The notes beneath the pieces are model-generated. The model searched no databases, was not told the DNA's origin, and saw nothing but the letters and a program-made list of their open reading frames with translations. Made by a program: the position numbers and the translations under genes. This document shows, one piece after another, positions 26,861 through 34,936 of a stretch of DNA of 64,000 nucleotides. Numbering within the stretch: position 1 is the stretch's first letter; each line of letters opens with the position of its first letter. This DNA is from Actinacidiphila cocklensis (GTDB lineage: Bacteria > Actinomycetota > Actinomycetes > Streptomycetales > Streptomycetaceae), in contig NZ_CAJSLV010000051.1 in assembly GCF_907177275.1 (NCBI RefSeq), forward strand, positions 62,001 to 126,000, read 5' to 3'.

Positions 26861-27106
26861 ATGGCCTCCACGATCATTCCCCCAGGTCCGGCCGTCCACG
26901 GTGCCACCGTGCTCGGCGCCCGTCCCGACGACCACCCCCGCCACCGGCTCGGCGACGCTCTGCGAGCGGTCCGCGTATTCGCCGGTGCTGTGGTGGAGGT
27001 GGTGGTCCTCGGCAACGAGGGCAAGCTGCTGACCCGGCAGGACGACCCCGGTCAGATATCCTCGTCCGCGCCCGTCAGGAGGTCGTCCGCGTCGACGATC
27101 CGGTAG
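26861..27106 (+). CDS. Small conserved-looking hypothetical protein
   Basis: 81 residues starting MASTIIPPGPAVHGATVLGA, with a central helix-prone segment LGDALRAVRVFAGAVVEVVV. GGAG precedes the ATG, and an AT-richer stretch upstream could be a promoter. Its last 55 bp overlap the convergent end of the XPB helicase gene, which is unusual. I recognise no family; the ribosome site and non-random protein make it plausible rather than certain. Confidence 0.5.
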   Translation: MASTIIPPGPAVHGATVLGARPDDHPRHRLGDALRAVRVFAGAVVEVVVLGNEGKLLTRQDDPGQISSSAPVRRSSASTIR

Positions 27107-28704
27107 GCGTACCCCTGCTCGGCCAGGAAGCGCTGGCGGTGGGCCGCGAAGTCCTGGTCGATGGTGTCGCGGGCGACGACCGAGTAGAAGCGGGCCTCGT
27201 GGCCGTCCGCCTTCGGCCGCAGCACCCGGCCGAGCCGCTGCGCCTCTTCCTGGCGTGAGCCGAACGTGCCCGACACCTGGATCGCGACGGTCGCCTCCGG
27301 CAGGTCGATCGAGAAGTTGGCCACCTTCGAGACCACCAGCACCGACAACTCGCCCTGCCGGAAGGCTTCGAAAAGCTTCTCGCGCTGCGAGTTCGGCGTC
27401 TCGCCCTTGATCACCGGGGCGTTGAGGTGCTCGCCCAGCTCGTCCAGCTGGTCGATGTACTGCCCGATGACGAGCGTCTGCTCCCCGGCGTGCTTGGCCA
27501 CCAGCGCCTCGGTCACCCGGCGCTTGGTGTCCGTCGTCGCGCAGTAGCGGTACTTCTCCTCGGTCTCGGCGGTGGCGTACGCGAGCCGCTCCGCGTCGGT
27601 GAGGTTGACCCGCACCTCGACGCAGTCGGCGGGCGCGATGTAGCCCTGCGCCTCGATCTCCTTCCACGGCGCGTCGAAACGCTTCGGGCCGATGAGGGAG
27701 AAGACGTCCGACTCGCGGCCGTCCTCGCGCACCAGGGTCGCGGTCAGCCCGAGCCGGCGGCGGGCCTGGAGGTCGGCGGTGAACTTGAAGACGGGTGCGG
27801 GCAGCAGGTGCACCTCGTCGTAGACGATCAGGCCCCAGTCGCGCGAGTCGAACAGCTCCAGGTGCGGGTAGACGCCCTTACGCCTGGTCGTCAGCACCTG
27901 GTAGGTGGCGATCGTGACCGGGCGGATCTCCTTGCGCGTACCGCTGTACTCGCCGATCTCCTCCTCGGTGAGCGAGGTGCGCTTCACCAGCTCGTGCTTC
28001 CACTGCCGGGCCGAGACGGTGTTCGTGACCAGGATCAGCGTCGTCGCCTTAGCCTCGGCCATCGCGCCCGCGCCGACCAGCGTCTTGCCCGCGCCGCAGG
28101 GGAGCACGACGACGCCGGAGCCGCCGTGCCAGAAGCCTTCTACGGCCTGCTTCTGGTACGGCCGCAGCGCCCAGCCGTCCTCGGCCAGCGCGATCGGGTG
28201 CGCCTCGCCGTCCACGTACCCGGCGAAGTCCTCGGCCGGCCAGCCCAGCTTGAGCAGCACCTGCTTGATCTGGCCGCGCTCCGAGGGGTGCACGGCGACG
28301 GTGTCCTGGTCGATCCGGGCGCCGACCAGCGGCTGCACCCGCTTCGAGCGCAGGATCTCCTCCAGCACAGGCCGGTCGGTGGTGGTCAGCACCAGCCCGT
28401 GCGCCGGGTCCTTGCTCAGCCGCAGCCGCCCGTAGCGGTCCATCGTCTCGGCGACGTCGACGAGCAGCGCGTGCGGTACGGGGTAGCGGCTGTACTCGAC
28501 CAGCGCGTCCACGACCTGCTCGGCGTCGTGGCCCGCGGCGCGGGCGTTCCACAGCCCCAGCGGCGTGAGCCGGTAGGTGTGGATGTGCTCGGGTGCGCGC
28601 TCCAGCTCCGCGAACGGGGCGATCGCCCTGCGGCAGGCGTCGGCGAGCTCGTGGTCGACCTCCAGCAGAAGGGTCTTGTCACTCTGGACGATCAGGCAGG
28701 ACAC
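27052..28704 (-). CDS. XPB-type DNA helicase
   Basis: 550 residues, full length for bacterial XPB. N-terminal damage-recognition-like region, then SF2 motifs: Walker A VVLPCGAGKTLVGAGAM near residue 195, DEVH box LIVYDEVHLLPAP near 281, LTATLVREDGRESD (containing the RED motif), and motif VI RLGRVLRPKADGHEARFYS. GTG 28704 has GGAGG eight bases upstream and is clearly preferable to the longer reading from 28914. XPB unwinds DNA 3' to 5' and acts in repair; in Mycobacterium (Rv0861c) it lies beside a partner like the gene at 31181. Confidence 0.96.
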   Translation of the reverse strand: MSCLIVQSDKTLLLEVDHELADACRRAIAPFAELERAPEHIHTYRLTPLGLWNARAAGHDAEQVVDALVEYSRYPVPHALLVDVAETMDRYGRLRLSKDPAHGLVLTTTDRPVLEEILRSKRVQPLVGARIDQDTVAVHPSERGQIKQVLLKLGWPAEDFAGYVDGEAHPIALAEDGWALRPYQKQAVEGFWHGGSGVVVLPCGAGKTLVGAGAMAEAKATTLILVTNTVSARQWKHELVKRTSLTEEEIGEYSGTRKEIRPVTIATYQVLTTRRKGVYPHLELFDSRDWGLIVYDEVHLLPAPVFKFTADLQARRRLGLTATLVREDGRESDVFSLIGPKRFDAPWKEIEAQGYIAPADCVEVRVNLTDAERLAYATAETEEKYRYCATTDTKRRVTEALVAKHAGEQTLVIGQYIDQLDELGEHLNAPVIKGETPNSQREKLFEAFRQGELSVLVVSKVANFSIDLPEATVAIQVSGTFGSRQEEAQRLGRVLRPKADGHEARFYSVVARDTIDQDFAAHRQRFLAEQGYAYRIVDADDLLTGADEDI

Positions 28705-28927
28705 GCGGTTACCTCCGGCGGGCCGGGCGTGGGGCGAACTCTCGATTCTACGCTCCCGGCGCGGAAGCGGGGACGGCTCGCCCCGCGGGGAGCTTCCCCC
28801 GGGCGGGCGGCGCCGCGGGAGGCCCCTCGGGGCGCCTCGGGAGCGCCTTGGGAGCGTCTTGGCGGCGCCATCCGTGCGAATCTGCGGCGCCCTTACTCGT
28901 GGCTTACATGGCAATAAGTCCTATTTG

Positions 28928-30028
28928 ATGTTTTCTGCCCCCATGGATCATCAGCAGACGCATCCCCCCGCAAAGTCGCGCCGGCGGGGAACGTTCCGCG
29001 CCGTCGCGGCCTCCTCCGCCGTCGTCGTCGCGGGAGTCATCGCCGCGGCCGGCCTGCTGCTCCCCGCCTCCGCCTCAGCCTCCGCCTTCGGCGAGGGAAC
29101 GACGGGCGACGGGTGGCCGTCCTCCGGCTACGGGAACTCCCAGCCCTCCGAGCAGCCCAGCCAGCCGGACAGCTCGTGGCCGGCCGGCTCGGCCGGCTCG
29201 GCCGGCTCGGACAGCTCGTGGCAGGAGCACTCGGACAGCTCCTGGCCGGTCGGCTCGGCCGGCTCGGCTGGCTCGGACAGCTCGTGGCAGGAGCACTCGG
29301 ACAGTTCGTGGCCCGCCAGCTCGGGTCCGGACAGTTCGTGGCCCGAGCAGACGACCAGCTGCCCGCCCACGACGTCCCCCACGACGCCGCCGACGTACAC
29401 CCACCCGTCGGGCCACCACCACCCGGGCCACCACCCGTCGCACCCGCCGACGACGCCGCCCACCAGCACGCCGCCGACGACGCCGTCGCACCACCCGGGC
29501 CACCACCCGTCGCACCATCCCTCGCACCACCCGAGCCAGCACCCCTCGCACCACCCGTCGCACCACCCGTCGCACCACCCGAGTCACCACCCGACGGGCC
29601 ACCCGTCGCACCCGCCCACGCACCACCCGAGCCACCCGCCGACGCATCACCCGTCGCATCACCCGAGTCACCACCCGACGGGCCACCCGTCGCACCCGCC
29701 CACGCACCACCCGTCCCACCCGCCGACGCATCACCCGTCGCACCCGCCGACGCATCACCCGTCGCACCCGCCGACGGACCACCCGAGCCACCCGCCGACG
29801 GATCACCCGTCGCACCCGCCGACGACGCCGCCCACCAGCACCCCGCCGACAACGACTCCGTGGCACCACCCCACGGGCCACCCGTCGCAGCCGCCCAGCA
29901 CGCCCCCTGGGCTGCCGCACACCGGCGCTGACGGAGTGGAGTGGATCGCCGCGTCCGCGGTCGCGGTACTGGGCGCCGGCGGAACGCTCGTCTACATGGC
30001 CCGACGCCGTCGCGGCCAGCACGGATGA
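28928..30028 (+). CDS. Sortase-anchored (LPHTG) His/Pro-rich surface protein
   Basis: About 366 residues. Signal peptide (RGTFRAVAASSAVVVAGVIA then AAGLLLPASASA), a Ser/Trp-rich repeat zone, a zone of about 165 residues built from HHPS, HHPT and HPPT units, and a C-terminal sorting signal: LPHTG, hydrophobic helix WIAASAVAVLGAGGTLVYMA, then RRRRGQHG. Sortase would link it to peptidoglycan. The dense His suggests binding of zinc, nickel or copper on the cell surface. The start is uncertain (28928 or 28943; no ribosome site at either). It is transcribed divergently from XPB and ends in a strong terminator. Confidence 0.85.
   Translation: MFSAPMDHQQTHPPAKSRRRGTFRAVAASSAVVVAGVIAAAGLLLPASASASAFGEGTTGDGWPSSGYGNSQPSEQPSQPDSSWPAGSAGSAGSDSSWQEHSDSSWPVGSAGSAGSDSSWQEHSDSSWPASSGPDSSWPEQTTSCPPTTSPTTPPTYTHPSGHHHPGHHPSHPPTTPPTSTPPTTPSHHPGHHPSHHPSHHPSQHPSHHPSHHPSHHPSHHPTGHPSHPPTHHPSHPPTHHPSHHPSHHPTGHPSHPPTHHPSHPPTHHPSHPPTHHPSHPPTDHPSHPPTDHPSHPPTTPPTSTPPTTTPWHHPTGHPSQPPSTPPGLPHTGADGVEWIAASAVAVLGAGGTLVYMARRRRGQHG
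29168..29299 (+). repeat. Two tandem 66-bp coding repeats
   Basis: Copies at 29168-29233 and 29234-29299 each encode DSSWP(A/V)GSAGSAGSDS followed by SWQEHS (22 residues); a partial third follows. Confidence 0.85.
29395..29860 (+). repeat. Tandem 12-bp-based coding repeats (HHPS/HPPT)
   Basis: Roughly 465 bp built from short units such as CACCACCCGTCG and CACCCGCCGACG, encoding the His/Pro zone of the LPHTG protein. Period is a multiple of three, so copy changes keep the frame; length variation between strains is expected. Confidence 0.85.
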
Positions 30029-30091
30029 GGCTGTCCCCGCGGTAACACCCGGTAACCGCCGCGCCTACCCCCAGCGGCGGTGCGTGGGAAT

Positions 30092-30130
30092 CCGGCCGTC
30101 GTACGCCGTCACCCGGCGTACGACGGCCGG
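30092..30130 (+). terminator. Terminator hairpin after the LPHTG gene
   Basis: CCGGCCGTCGTACGCCG (30092-30108), loop TCACC, CGGCGTACGACGGCCGG (30114-30130): a perfect 17-bp stem. Confidence 0.85.
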
Positions 30131-30179
30131 TCCCGGGTATGCGGCGCCAAGTAGGCGTCCGCAGGGAGGGGTTACGGCC

Positions 30180-30944
30180 ATGGCGATCCGTGTCGCACTG
30201 CTCGACCGGATGCGTGGGCCGCGGCCCACGGCGAAGCCCAAGCCGAAACCGGCCGCGAAGCCGGTGCCGGCGGTGAAGCCGAAGTCCAAGTCGGCGGTGA
30301 AGCCGGCCACCAAGCCGGCTGCGAAGCCGAACAAGCCGGCTGCGAAGCCGAACAAGCCGGCTGCGAAGCCGAAGCGGACGCCGAGGCCACGACCGCGCCC
30401 CCGCGGGCGTAAGACCCCGCCGCCGGTGCTGCAACGCCGCACCCTCGGCCCGACGCTCGCGCGGGCCGCGGTCATGGCCGCCGCCATCGTCTGCATGGTC
30501 GCCTTCGCGGCGGCGCTGGCGAAGGTCACGCTGGTGCCGTCGCCGTCGTCCGACTCCTTGATCCACACGAACCTGCGCCCGGGGGCGTCCATCCGCGCGT
30601 ACCTCGACCAGCCGGCGCTGCGCGACACGGTCAAGCAGATCGGCGGCAACGTGCTGCTCGGGGTGCCCTTCGGCATCCTGCTCCCGATGCTCTTCCCGCG
30701 TGCCCGCGGACTGCTCCGGGTCGCCGTCCTCACCGCGCTGGTGATGGTGCTCATCGAGGCGACGCAGGGGGCGATGGTGGAGGGCCGCGCGTTCGACATC
30801 GACGACGTCATCCTCAACACGACGGGCGCGCTCCTCGGCTACCTCATCCTGGGCCGCCGCCTGGGCTCCGCCCTCCACCCCCACCGCAACCACTGGTGGC
30901 ACCGCTTCCGTCGCGACCCCCCGAGAGAGCCCAAGCGCCCGTGA
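30180..30944 (+). CDS. VanZ-like family membrane protein with Lys/Pro-rich N-terminus
   Basis: 254 residues. Residues about 15-80 are a basic low-complexity zone (AKPKPKPAAKPVPAVKPKSK; AAKPNKPAAKPNKPAAKP), likely cytoplasmic and able to bind acidic partners or nucleic acid. The VanZ-like part follows with about four helices and the family marks GGNVLLGVPFGILLPMLFPR, MVLIEATQGAMVEGRAFDID and DVILNTTGALLGYLIL. VanZ confers weak teicoplanin resistance in enterococci; most homologues have unknown roles. GGGAGGGG lies upstream of ATG 30180. Confidence 0.88.
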   Translation: MAIRVALLDRMRGPRPTAKPKPKPAAKPVPAVKPKSKSAVKPATKPAAKPNKPAAKPNKPAAKPKRTPRPRPRPRGRKTPPPVLQRRTLGPTLARAAVMAAAIVCMVAFAAALAKVTLVPSPSSDSLIHTNLRPGASIRAYLDQPALRDTVKQIGGNVLLGVPFGILLPMLFPRARGLLRVAVLTALVMVLIEATQGAMVEGRAFDIDDVILNTTGALLGYLILGRRLGSALHPHRNHWWHRFRRDPPREPKRP

Positions 30945-30955
30945 GGGCACCCTTC

Positions 30956-31144
30956 AGGGGCGCGCAACCACCCACCGGCCGGTGGTCCGTCTCCGACAGC
31001 AATTGCCCCTCCGGGCCGGTGACGACCTGCGCCCGGGCGGTGGGCTGGTCGCGCAGTTCCCCGCGCCCCTATGTGCTCGGCTCTGCCGCAGAGGTCAACC
31101 TCCAGGGGCGCGAGGAACGGCGCGACCCACCCACCGGCCGGTGG
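30956..31144. repeat. Three copies of the Streptomyces GGGGCGCGGGGAACTGCGCG element
   Basis: Plus-strand copies at 30956-30985 and 31104-31144 and an inverted copy at 31039-31070 (reads AGGGGCGCGGGGAACTGCGC on the minus strand). The plus copies both end in the perfect palindrome CCACCGGCCGGTGG (30972-30985, 31131-31144). This is a familiar intergenic repeat of Streptomyces, here between convergent genes and possibly acting as a terminator. Confidence 0.75.
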
Positions 31145-31180
31145 CGGCGGGGGGCGACGTGAGGCCCGTCATGGGCCAGG

Positions 31181-33658
31181 TCAGGACGGGTCTTCGGCGA
31201 GTTCCGCCACGCCGGTGATGCGGTGGATCGCGAAGGTGCGGACCTCGTCCGCAGTGTGGTCGTAGGCGGTGACGTAACCGCCTTCGACTCGCACCGGCGC
31301 GATGACGCGCTGCGTGGCGTTGCCCTCCGCGTTGACGTACCCGATCCAGAGCGACTCGCCGGTCAGGACGGCGGACTGCACCGTGGCGAGGGTGTCGGCC
31401 GCCGGGGTGCGGGGGAGGCCGGGGGGCGGGTCGGACGGGGTGCGGTGGACGGCGGTGGCCGCCCGGTCGCCCGCCCTGATCGCCTTGACCGCGAGCCCGA
31501 GCAGCGCGGCGTCCGGCACGGGCGGCCCGTCGGGCACGGGGACGGGCGGCGTACGCGGCGGGGTGCGGCGGGCGTCGGGCCGGGTGATGAGCACGTCGCC
31601 GTCTGCGGACTCCGCGGCGGGGGCCAGGCCCATGGCCCGGAGCCGTTCGAGCAGCGTCGAGGGGTCGGTCTGGGCGGCGAGCACCGTGGGGGCGAGCCGG
31701 CGCAGCCCGAGCCCGGAGGCGCGGCGGTCCGCGAGCAGCTCGGTGAGCAGCGCGTCGTCGTCGCAGCGCAGATACGCCGCTGCCGCCCCGACCCGCAGCG
31801 TCCCGTGCCGCCGGGCCATGTCGTCGATGAGGTAGCTGAGCGGCTGCGGCACCGGGGTGCGGGAGTGCTTGGTGAGGAAGGCCTGCAGCTCAGCGGCCGT
31901 ACGCCCGGCGTCCAGGGCGCGGCGTACGGAGTCGGGCGTGAAGCGGTAGACGGTCGCGCCGCCCTTGGACTCGATGTCGGCCAGGACGCCCAGCGTCTCG
32001 GCGAGCGCGGCGACCAGCGGGCCGGGGGCGACCGCGGTGAGGTCGGCCTGGAGCAGCACGTGGTCGAGGGGTTCCGGCAGCAGCGGGGAGAGCAGCGCGG
32101 CGGCCCGGTCCTGGCCGAGCCCTTCCGCCGAGTCCAGCAGCGGCCTGGCGTGCGCGGCGAGCGCGCCCCGGCCCGTCACGCCGAGGGTCTCCGCGTCCTC
32201 CAGCGTCCAGCCGAGCAGGTCCTCGCGCAGCGCGTCGGCCGCGGCCCGCAGCGGGCGGTCCCAGCGCAGCCTGGCCAGCAGGTCCCCCCGGCCGGCCGCC
32301 GCGCCGAGCGGCAGCGCGGCCAGCAGCCGCAGCGCTCCGCGGCGTACCCGGGGGGCGAGCGAGCGGTCCAGGTCGGGGCCGAGCGCCGCCAGCGCCCTGC
32401 CCTTCGGGTCGCGCGTGCCGACCAGGCCTGCCGTGCGGGTGGCGGCCAGCCACGCGGCGGCCAGCGCCGCCCACTGCCGCTCGGCGGGCAGCAGCAGCCA
32501 CTCGTCGGCGGCCGGCGTGGGGGCGTAGGCCTCGTCGACCTCGCCGTCGGTGGCGACGAGGCCGGCAGCGTAGGCCAGTTCCAGCCAGAAGGCGGTCTGC
32601 GGCTCGGTGAGGTCCAGCGCGGCCGCCGTACGCCGCAGGTCGCGGACGCTGATGCCGCCGGCCCGCAGCACCGCGGGGCCGCCGGTCTGCCACTCCTTGA
32701 GCAGGTCGGTGACCGTGCGTACGGCCGTGAAGGCCTGGCCCGCGGCGGTGGCGTCCACCGTCTTCGCGGTGCGCTGCACCGGGGCGACGGCCGGCGGCAC
32801 CGGCTGCGGGGTGCGGTGCGCGCGGCCGGCCCGCAGGGCGAGCGCGGCCTCCCGGGGCAGGACGACGTTGTGCTGCCCTGCGGGCAGCAGCAGGCCGCGG
32901 GCCAGCAGCCACTGCACGGGAGTGCCCGCGCCCGCCGCCCGTACCGCCGCGGTCGCGTCCCTGACCTCGCCGTACGGCGGCCCCCACACCAGCCGGTCGA
33001 GCACCGCCCGCGCGCCCTCCGGCGCCTCCGCGAGCAGCGCCCCGAAGCGCTCGGGGTCGGCGAACAGCCCGGCCAGCGCGGTGATCGCGCTGCTCGGGTC
33101 GTGCGTCGCGGCGAGGCCCGCGTCCGCGAGCACCTCCTGGAGCCGGGCCGGCGACATCCCGGCCGTCGCCTCGGCCACGGAAGGGCCGAGCCCGGTCGGG
33201 GACGGCGTCGCGGCGGACGGCGCGAGCACGTCCCGCGCGGTACGCACCAGCCGCAGCCGGTCCTCCTCGCCCCAGATGAGCCCGTGCTCGCGCAGCGCGG
33301 CCACGGCCCGCGGCAGCGCGCCGGCCACGGCGGCGGCGACGTCCGGGTCCAGCGCCTCGCCGACGCCGGCCACGGGCGACCGCCCGGTCATCAGCTCACG
33401 CAGCGTGTCGTACGGGCAGCCGTCCGCGGTCACCGCCAGCGCCTCGGCGGCCTGCTGCGTGAACGCGTCGAGGTGGTCGAGCGCCCGCAGCACCGACGTG
33501 CGCGTCGCGGCGCGGGTCGCGAGCTGCGTGAGGTCGGTGGGCACCGGGGCGAGCAGGTCGGGCCGCGCGCGCAGCAGCGCGGCCAGCGCGTCGTCGTCAC
33601 GTGCGCGCAGGTCCTCCGCGAGGGTGCGCGGGGCACCGCTGCTGCCTCCGGTCGTCAT
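31181..33658 (-). CDS. Helicase-associated (Helicase_C_3-type) protein with C-terminal WYL domain
   Basis: 825 residues, no Walker A motif. The N-terminal region is helical (DALAALLRARPDLLAPVPTD). The middle has the segment HVLLQADLTAVAPGPLVAAL near residue 523, typical of the helicase-associated domain that accompanies XPB. The C-terminus carries a WYL-type fold (LWIGYVNAEGNATQRVIAPV near residue 770), a domain that binds nucleic acid or nucleotides. Mycobacterial Rv0862c, next to XPB (Rv0861c), is of this kind. ATG 33658 has TAATGT seven bases upstream (leaderless). Probably a partner or regulator of XPB in DNA repair; not shown. Confidence 0.85.
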   Translation of the reverse strand: MTTGGSSGAPRTLAEDLRARDDDALAALLRARPDLLAPVPTDLTQLATRAATRTSVLRALDHLDAFTQQAAEALAVTADGCPYDTLRELMTGRSPVAGVGEALDPDVAAAVAGALPRAVAALREHGLIWGEEDRLRLVRTARDVLAPSAATPSPTGLGPSVAEATAGMSPARLQEVLADAGLAATHDPSSAITALAGLFADPERFGALLAEAPEGARAVLDRLVWGPPYGEVRDATAAVRAAGAGTPVQWLLARGLLLPAGQHNVVLPREAALALRAGRAHRTPQPVPPAVAPVQRTAKTVDATAAGQAFTAVRTVTDLLKEWQTGGPAVLRAGGISVRDLRRTAAALDLTEPQTAFWLELAYAAGLVATDGEVDEAYAPTPAADEWLLLPAERQWAALAAAWLAATRTAGLVGTRDPKGRALAALGPDLDRSLAPRVRRGALRLLAALPLGAAAGRGDLLARLRWDRPLRAAADALREDLLGWTLEDAETLGVTGRGALAAHARPLLDSAEGLGQDRAAALLSPLLPEPLDHVLLQADLTAVAPGPLVAALAETLGVLADIESKGGATVYRFTPDSVRRALDAGRTAAELQAFLTKHSRTPVPQPLSYLIDDMARRHGTLRVGAAAAYLRCDDDALLTELLADRRASGLGLRRLAPTVLAAQTDPSTLLERLRAMGLAPAAESADGDVLITRPDARRTPPRTPPVPVPDGPPVPDAALLGLAVKAIRAGDRAATAVHRTPSDPPPGLPRTPAADTLATVQSAVLTGESLWIGYVNAEGNATQRVIAPVRVEGGYVTAYDHTADEVRTFAIHRITGVAELAEDPS

Positions 33659-33921
33659 CCGTCCCACATTAGGCCCTGTCCGGCCCCTCACGCGGAGTAC
33701 GGGCCCCGGATACGCGCTGAAGGCGGTTTCAGCCTCCGTTTCCGCCCGGCTCGCGTGCTTCATCCGCCTGCTGCTCGCCGTCGCCCTCGGGAGGATCGCG
33801 GCCGGCGGGTGTCCGAGCCGCGACAGCACGGGGGCGCGGCGGTGTCCGCGGGGACAGGCGCCGCGGTGGGCGGTACCGTCGGCGAAAGCGGAGTGCGGTC
33901 CGGGCAAAGGGAGTTGGAGCG

Positions 33922-34884
33922 GTGGGGGTCGAGAGCGATCGGCTGGTGTTCGACTATCTGAGCCGGGTCGGGGACCTGGCGCAGACCGCGATGCCCGCCG
34001 CCCAGCGGATGCAGCTGGTCGCGCAGCTGCGCAACGACATCGACCGGGAGCGGCGCGGCGCCGACTCCGAGGCCGCGGTACGGCGGATCCTGGGGCGGAT
34101 CGGCAGCCCGGACGACGTCGTCGAGGCCGCCGCGGGCCAGGGCGGTTCCCGGCCCGAGGCGGCGCAGCCCGAGGAGCCGCCCCCCGGGTCGTACGGGCCG
34201 TATGCCAAGGGGCCGGGGCCGCAGGTGCCGCGCGCGGCGCGGGTGCCCAGGCCCGGCAAGGGGCAGGACGCGGACGGCGCCGGGGACTCCGGCGACGGAG
34301 GCCGGGAGTGGTGGCAGGGCGGCGGGCGGCCGCGGGCCGGTGACGAGCTGGCCGGGCTGCCCGGGATGACCGGCGGGGTCTTCATCTCCTTCGACGACGA
34401 GGAGTTGGACCCGGAGGACCTGCCGCCGGGCGCGAAAGCGGGCGCTGCACCGCCGGTTGAGGAAGCCGAGGCCGAGGAGGCCGTGGAGCCGGCCGCGCGG
34501 CGGCGGCGCCTGCTGCGGCGCAGGCCGCGCACGGAGGGGCGGCGCCGCAACTGGGGCAGCCCGGTGCTGCTGCTGGCCGCCGCGCTGCTGGTCGTGGGGG
34601 CCGCGATCGGCTCGCTGATCCCGCTCGGGCTCGGCTGGCTGGCCGCCTACCTGTCCCGCAGGCTCAGCAGGCCGCAGGCCAAGTTCGCGGTGCTGTTCAT
34701 CCCCGGCGCCTTCGCGGCCGGGATGCTGGTGTGGATCTGGGGCCGGGACGTCGGCAAGTGGGGCGCCCCGATCGCGCAGGGCCAGATGGGGCAGGCCTTC
34801 CAGGACGCGTACCCGTCGACGATCCGGATGGCCGCCGTCGGCACCGCGCTGTACGTGCTGTGGCGGAACCGGCGGTCGGGGTGA
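33922..34884 (+). CDS. Membrane protein with HAAS-like N-terminal domain
   Basis: 320 residues. The N-terminal 60 residues resemble HAAS/DUF1700 helical modules (DYLSRVGDLAQTAMPAAQRM, then LVAQLRNDIDRERR and ILGRIGSPDDVVEAAAG). A long acidic Pro/Gly-rich linker follows, and the C-terminal third has two or three membrane helices (VLLLAAALLVVGAAIGSLIP and AKFAVLFIPGAFAAGMLVWI). HAAS modules often partner with PadR regulators, none of which is nearby. GTG start with GGAG upstream. Function unknown. Confidence 0.8.
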   Translation: MGVESDRLVFDYLSRVGDLAQTAMPAAQRMQLVAQLRNDIDRERRGADSEAAVRRILGRIGSPDDVVEAAAGQGGSRPEAAQPEEPPPGSYGPYAKGPGPQVPRAARVPRPGKGQDADGAGDSGDGGREWWQGGGRPRAGDELAGLPGMTGGVFISFDDEELDPEDLPPGAKAGAAPPVEEAEAEEAVEPAARRRRLLRRRPRTEGRRRNWGSPVLLLAAALLVVGAAIGSLIPLGLGWLAAYLSRRLSRPQAKFAVLFIPGAFAAGMLVWIWGRDVGKWGAPIAQGQMGQAFQDAYPSTIRMAAVGTALYVLWRNRRSG

Positions 34885-34917
34885 GCCGGCGGTCGGGTTG
34901 AGCCGGCGGTCGGGGTG
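34867..34917 (+). repeat. Three tandem 17-bp repeats across a stop codon
   Basis: AACCGGCGGTCGGGGTG (34867-34883), AGCCGGCGGTCGGGTTG (34884-34900) and AGCCGGCGGTCGGGGTG (34901-34917). The stop of the upstream gene lies at the junction of copies one and two. Confidence 0.8.
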
Positions 34918-34936
34918 AACTCCCCGGCTGCGGTGC

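Noticed and set aside
29395..29860. Possible CRISPR-like repeat array
   Set aside because: The units are directly adjacent with no unique spacers, keep the reading frame and encode HHPS/HPPT, so it is a coding repeat.
29037..30950. Long minus-strand frames over the LPHTG protein gene (Arg/Val-rich)
   Set aside because: They are the reverse reading of the repeat region; the plus frame has signal peptide and sorting motif, the minus frames have neither.
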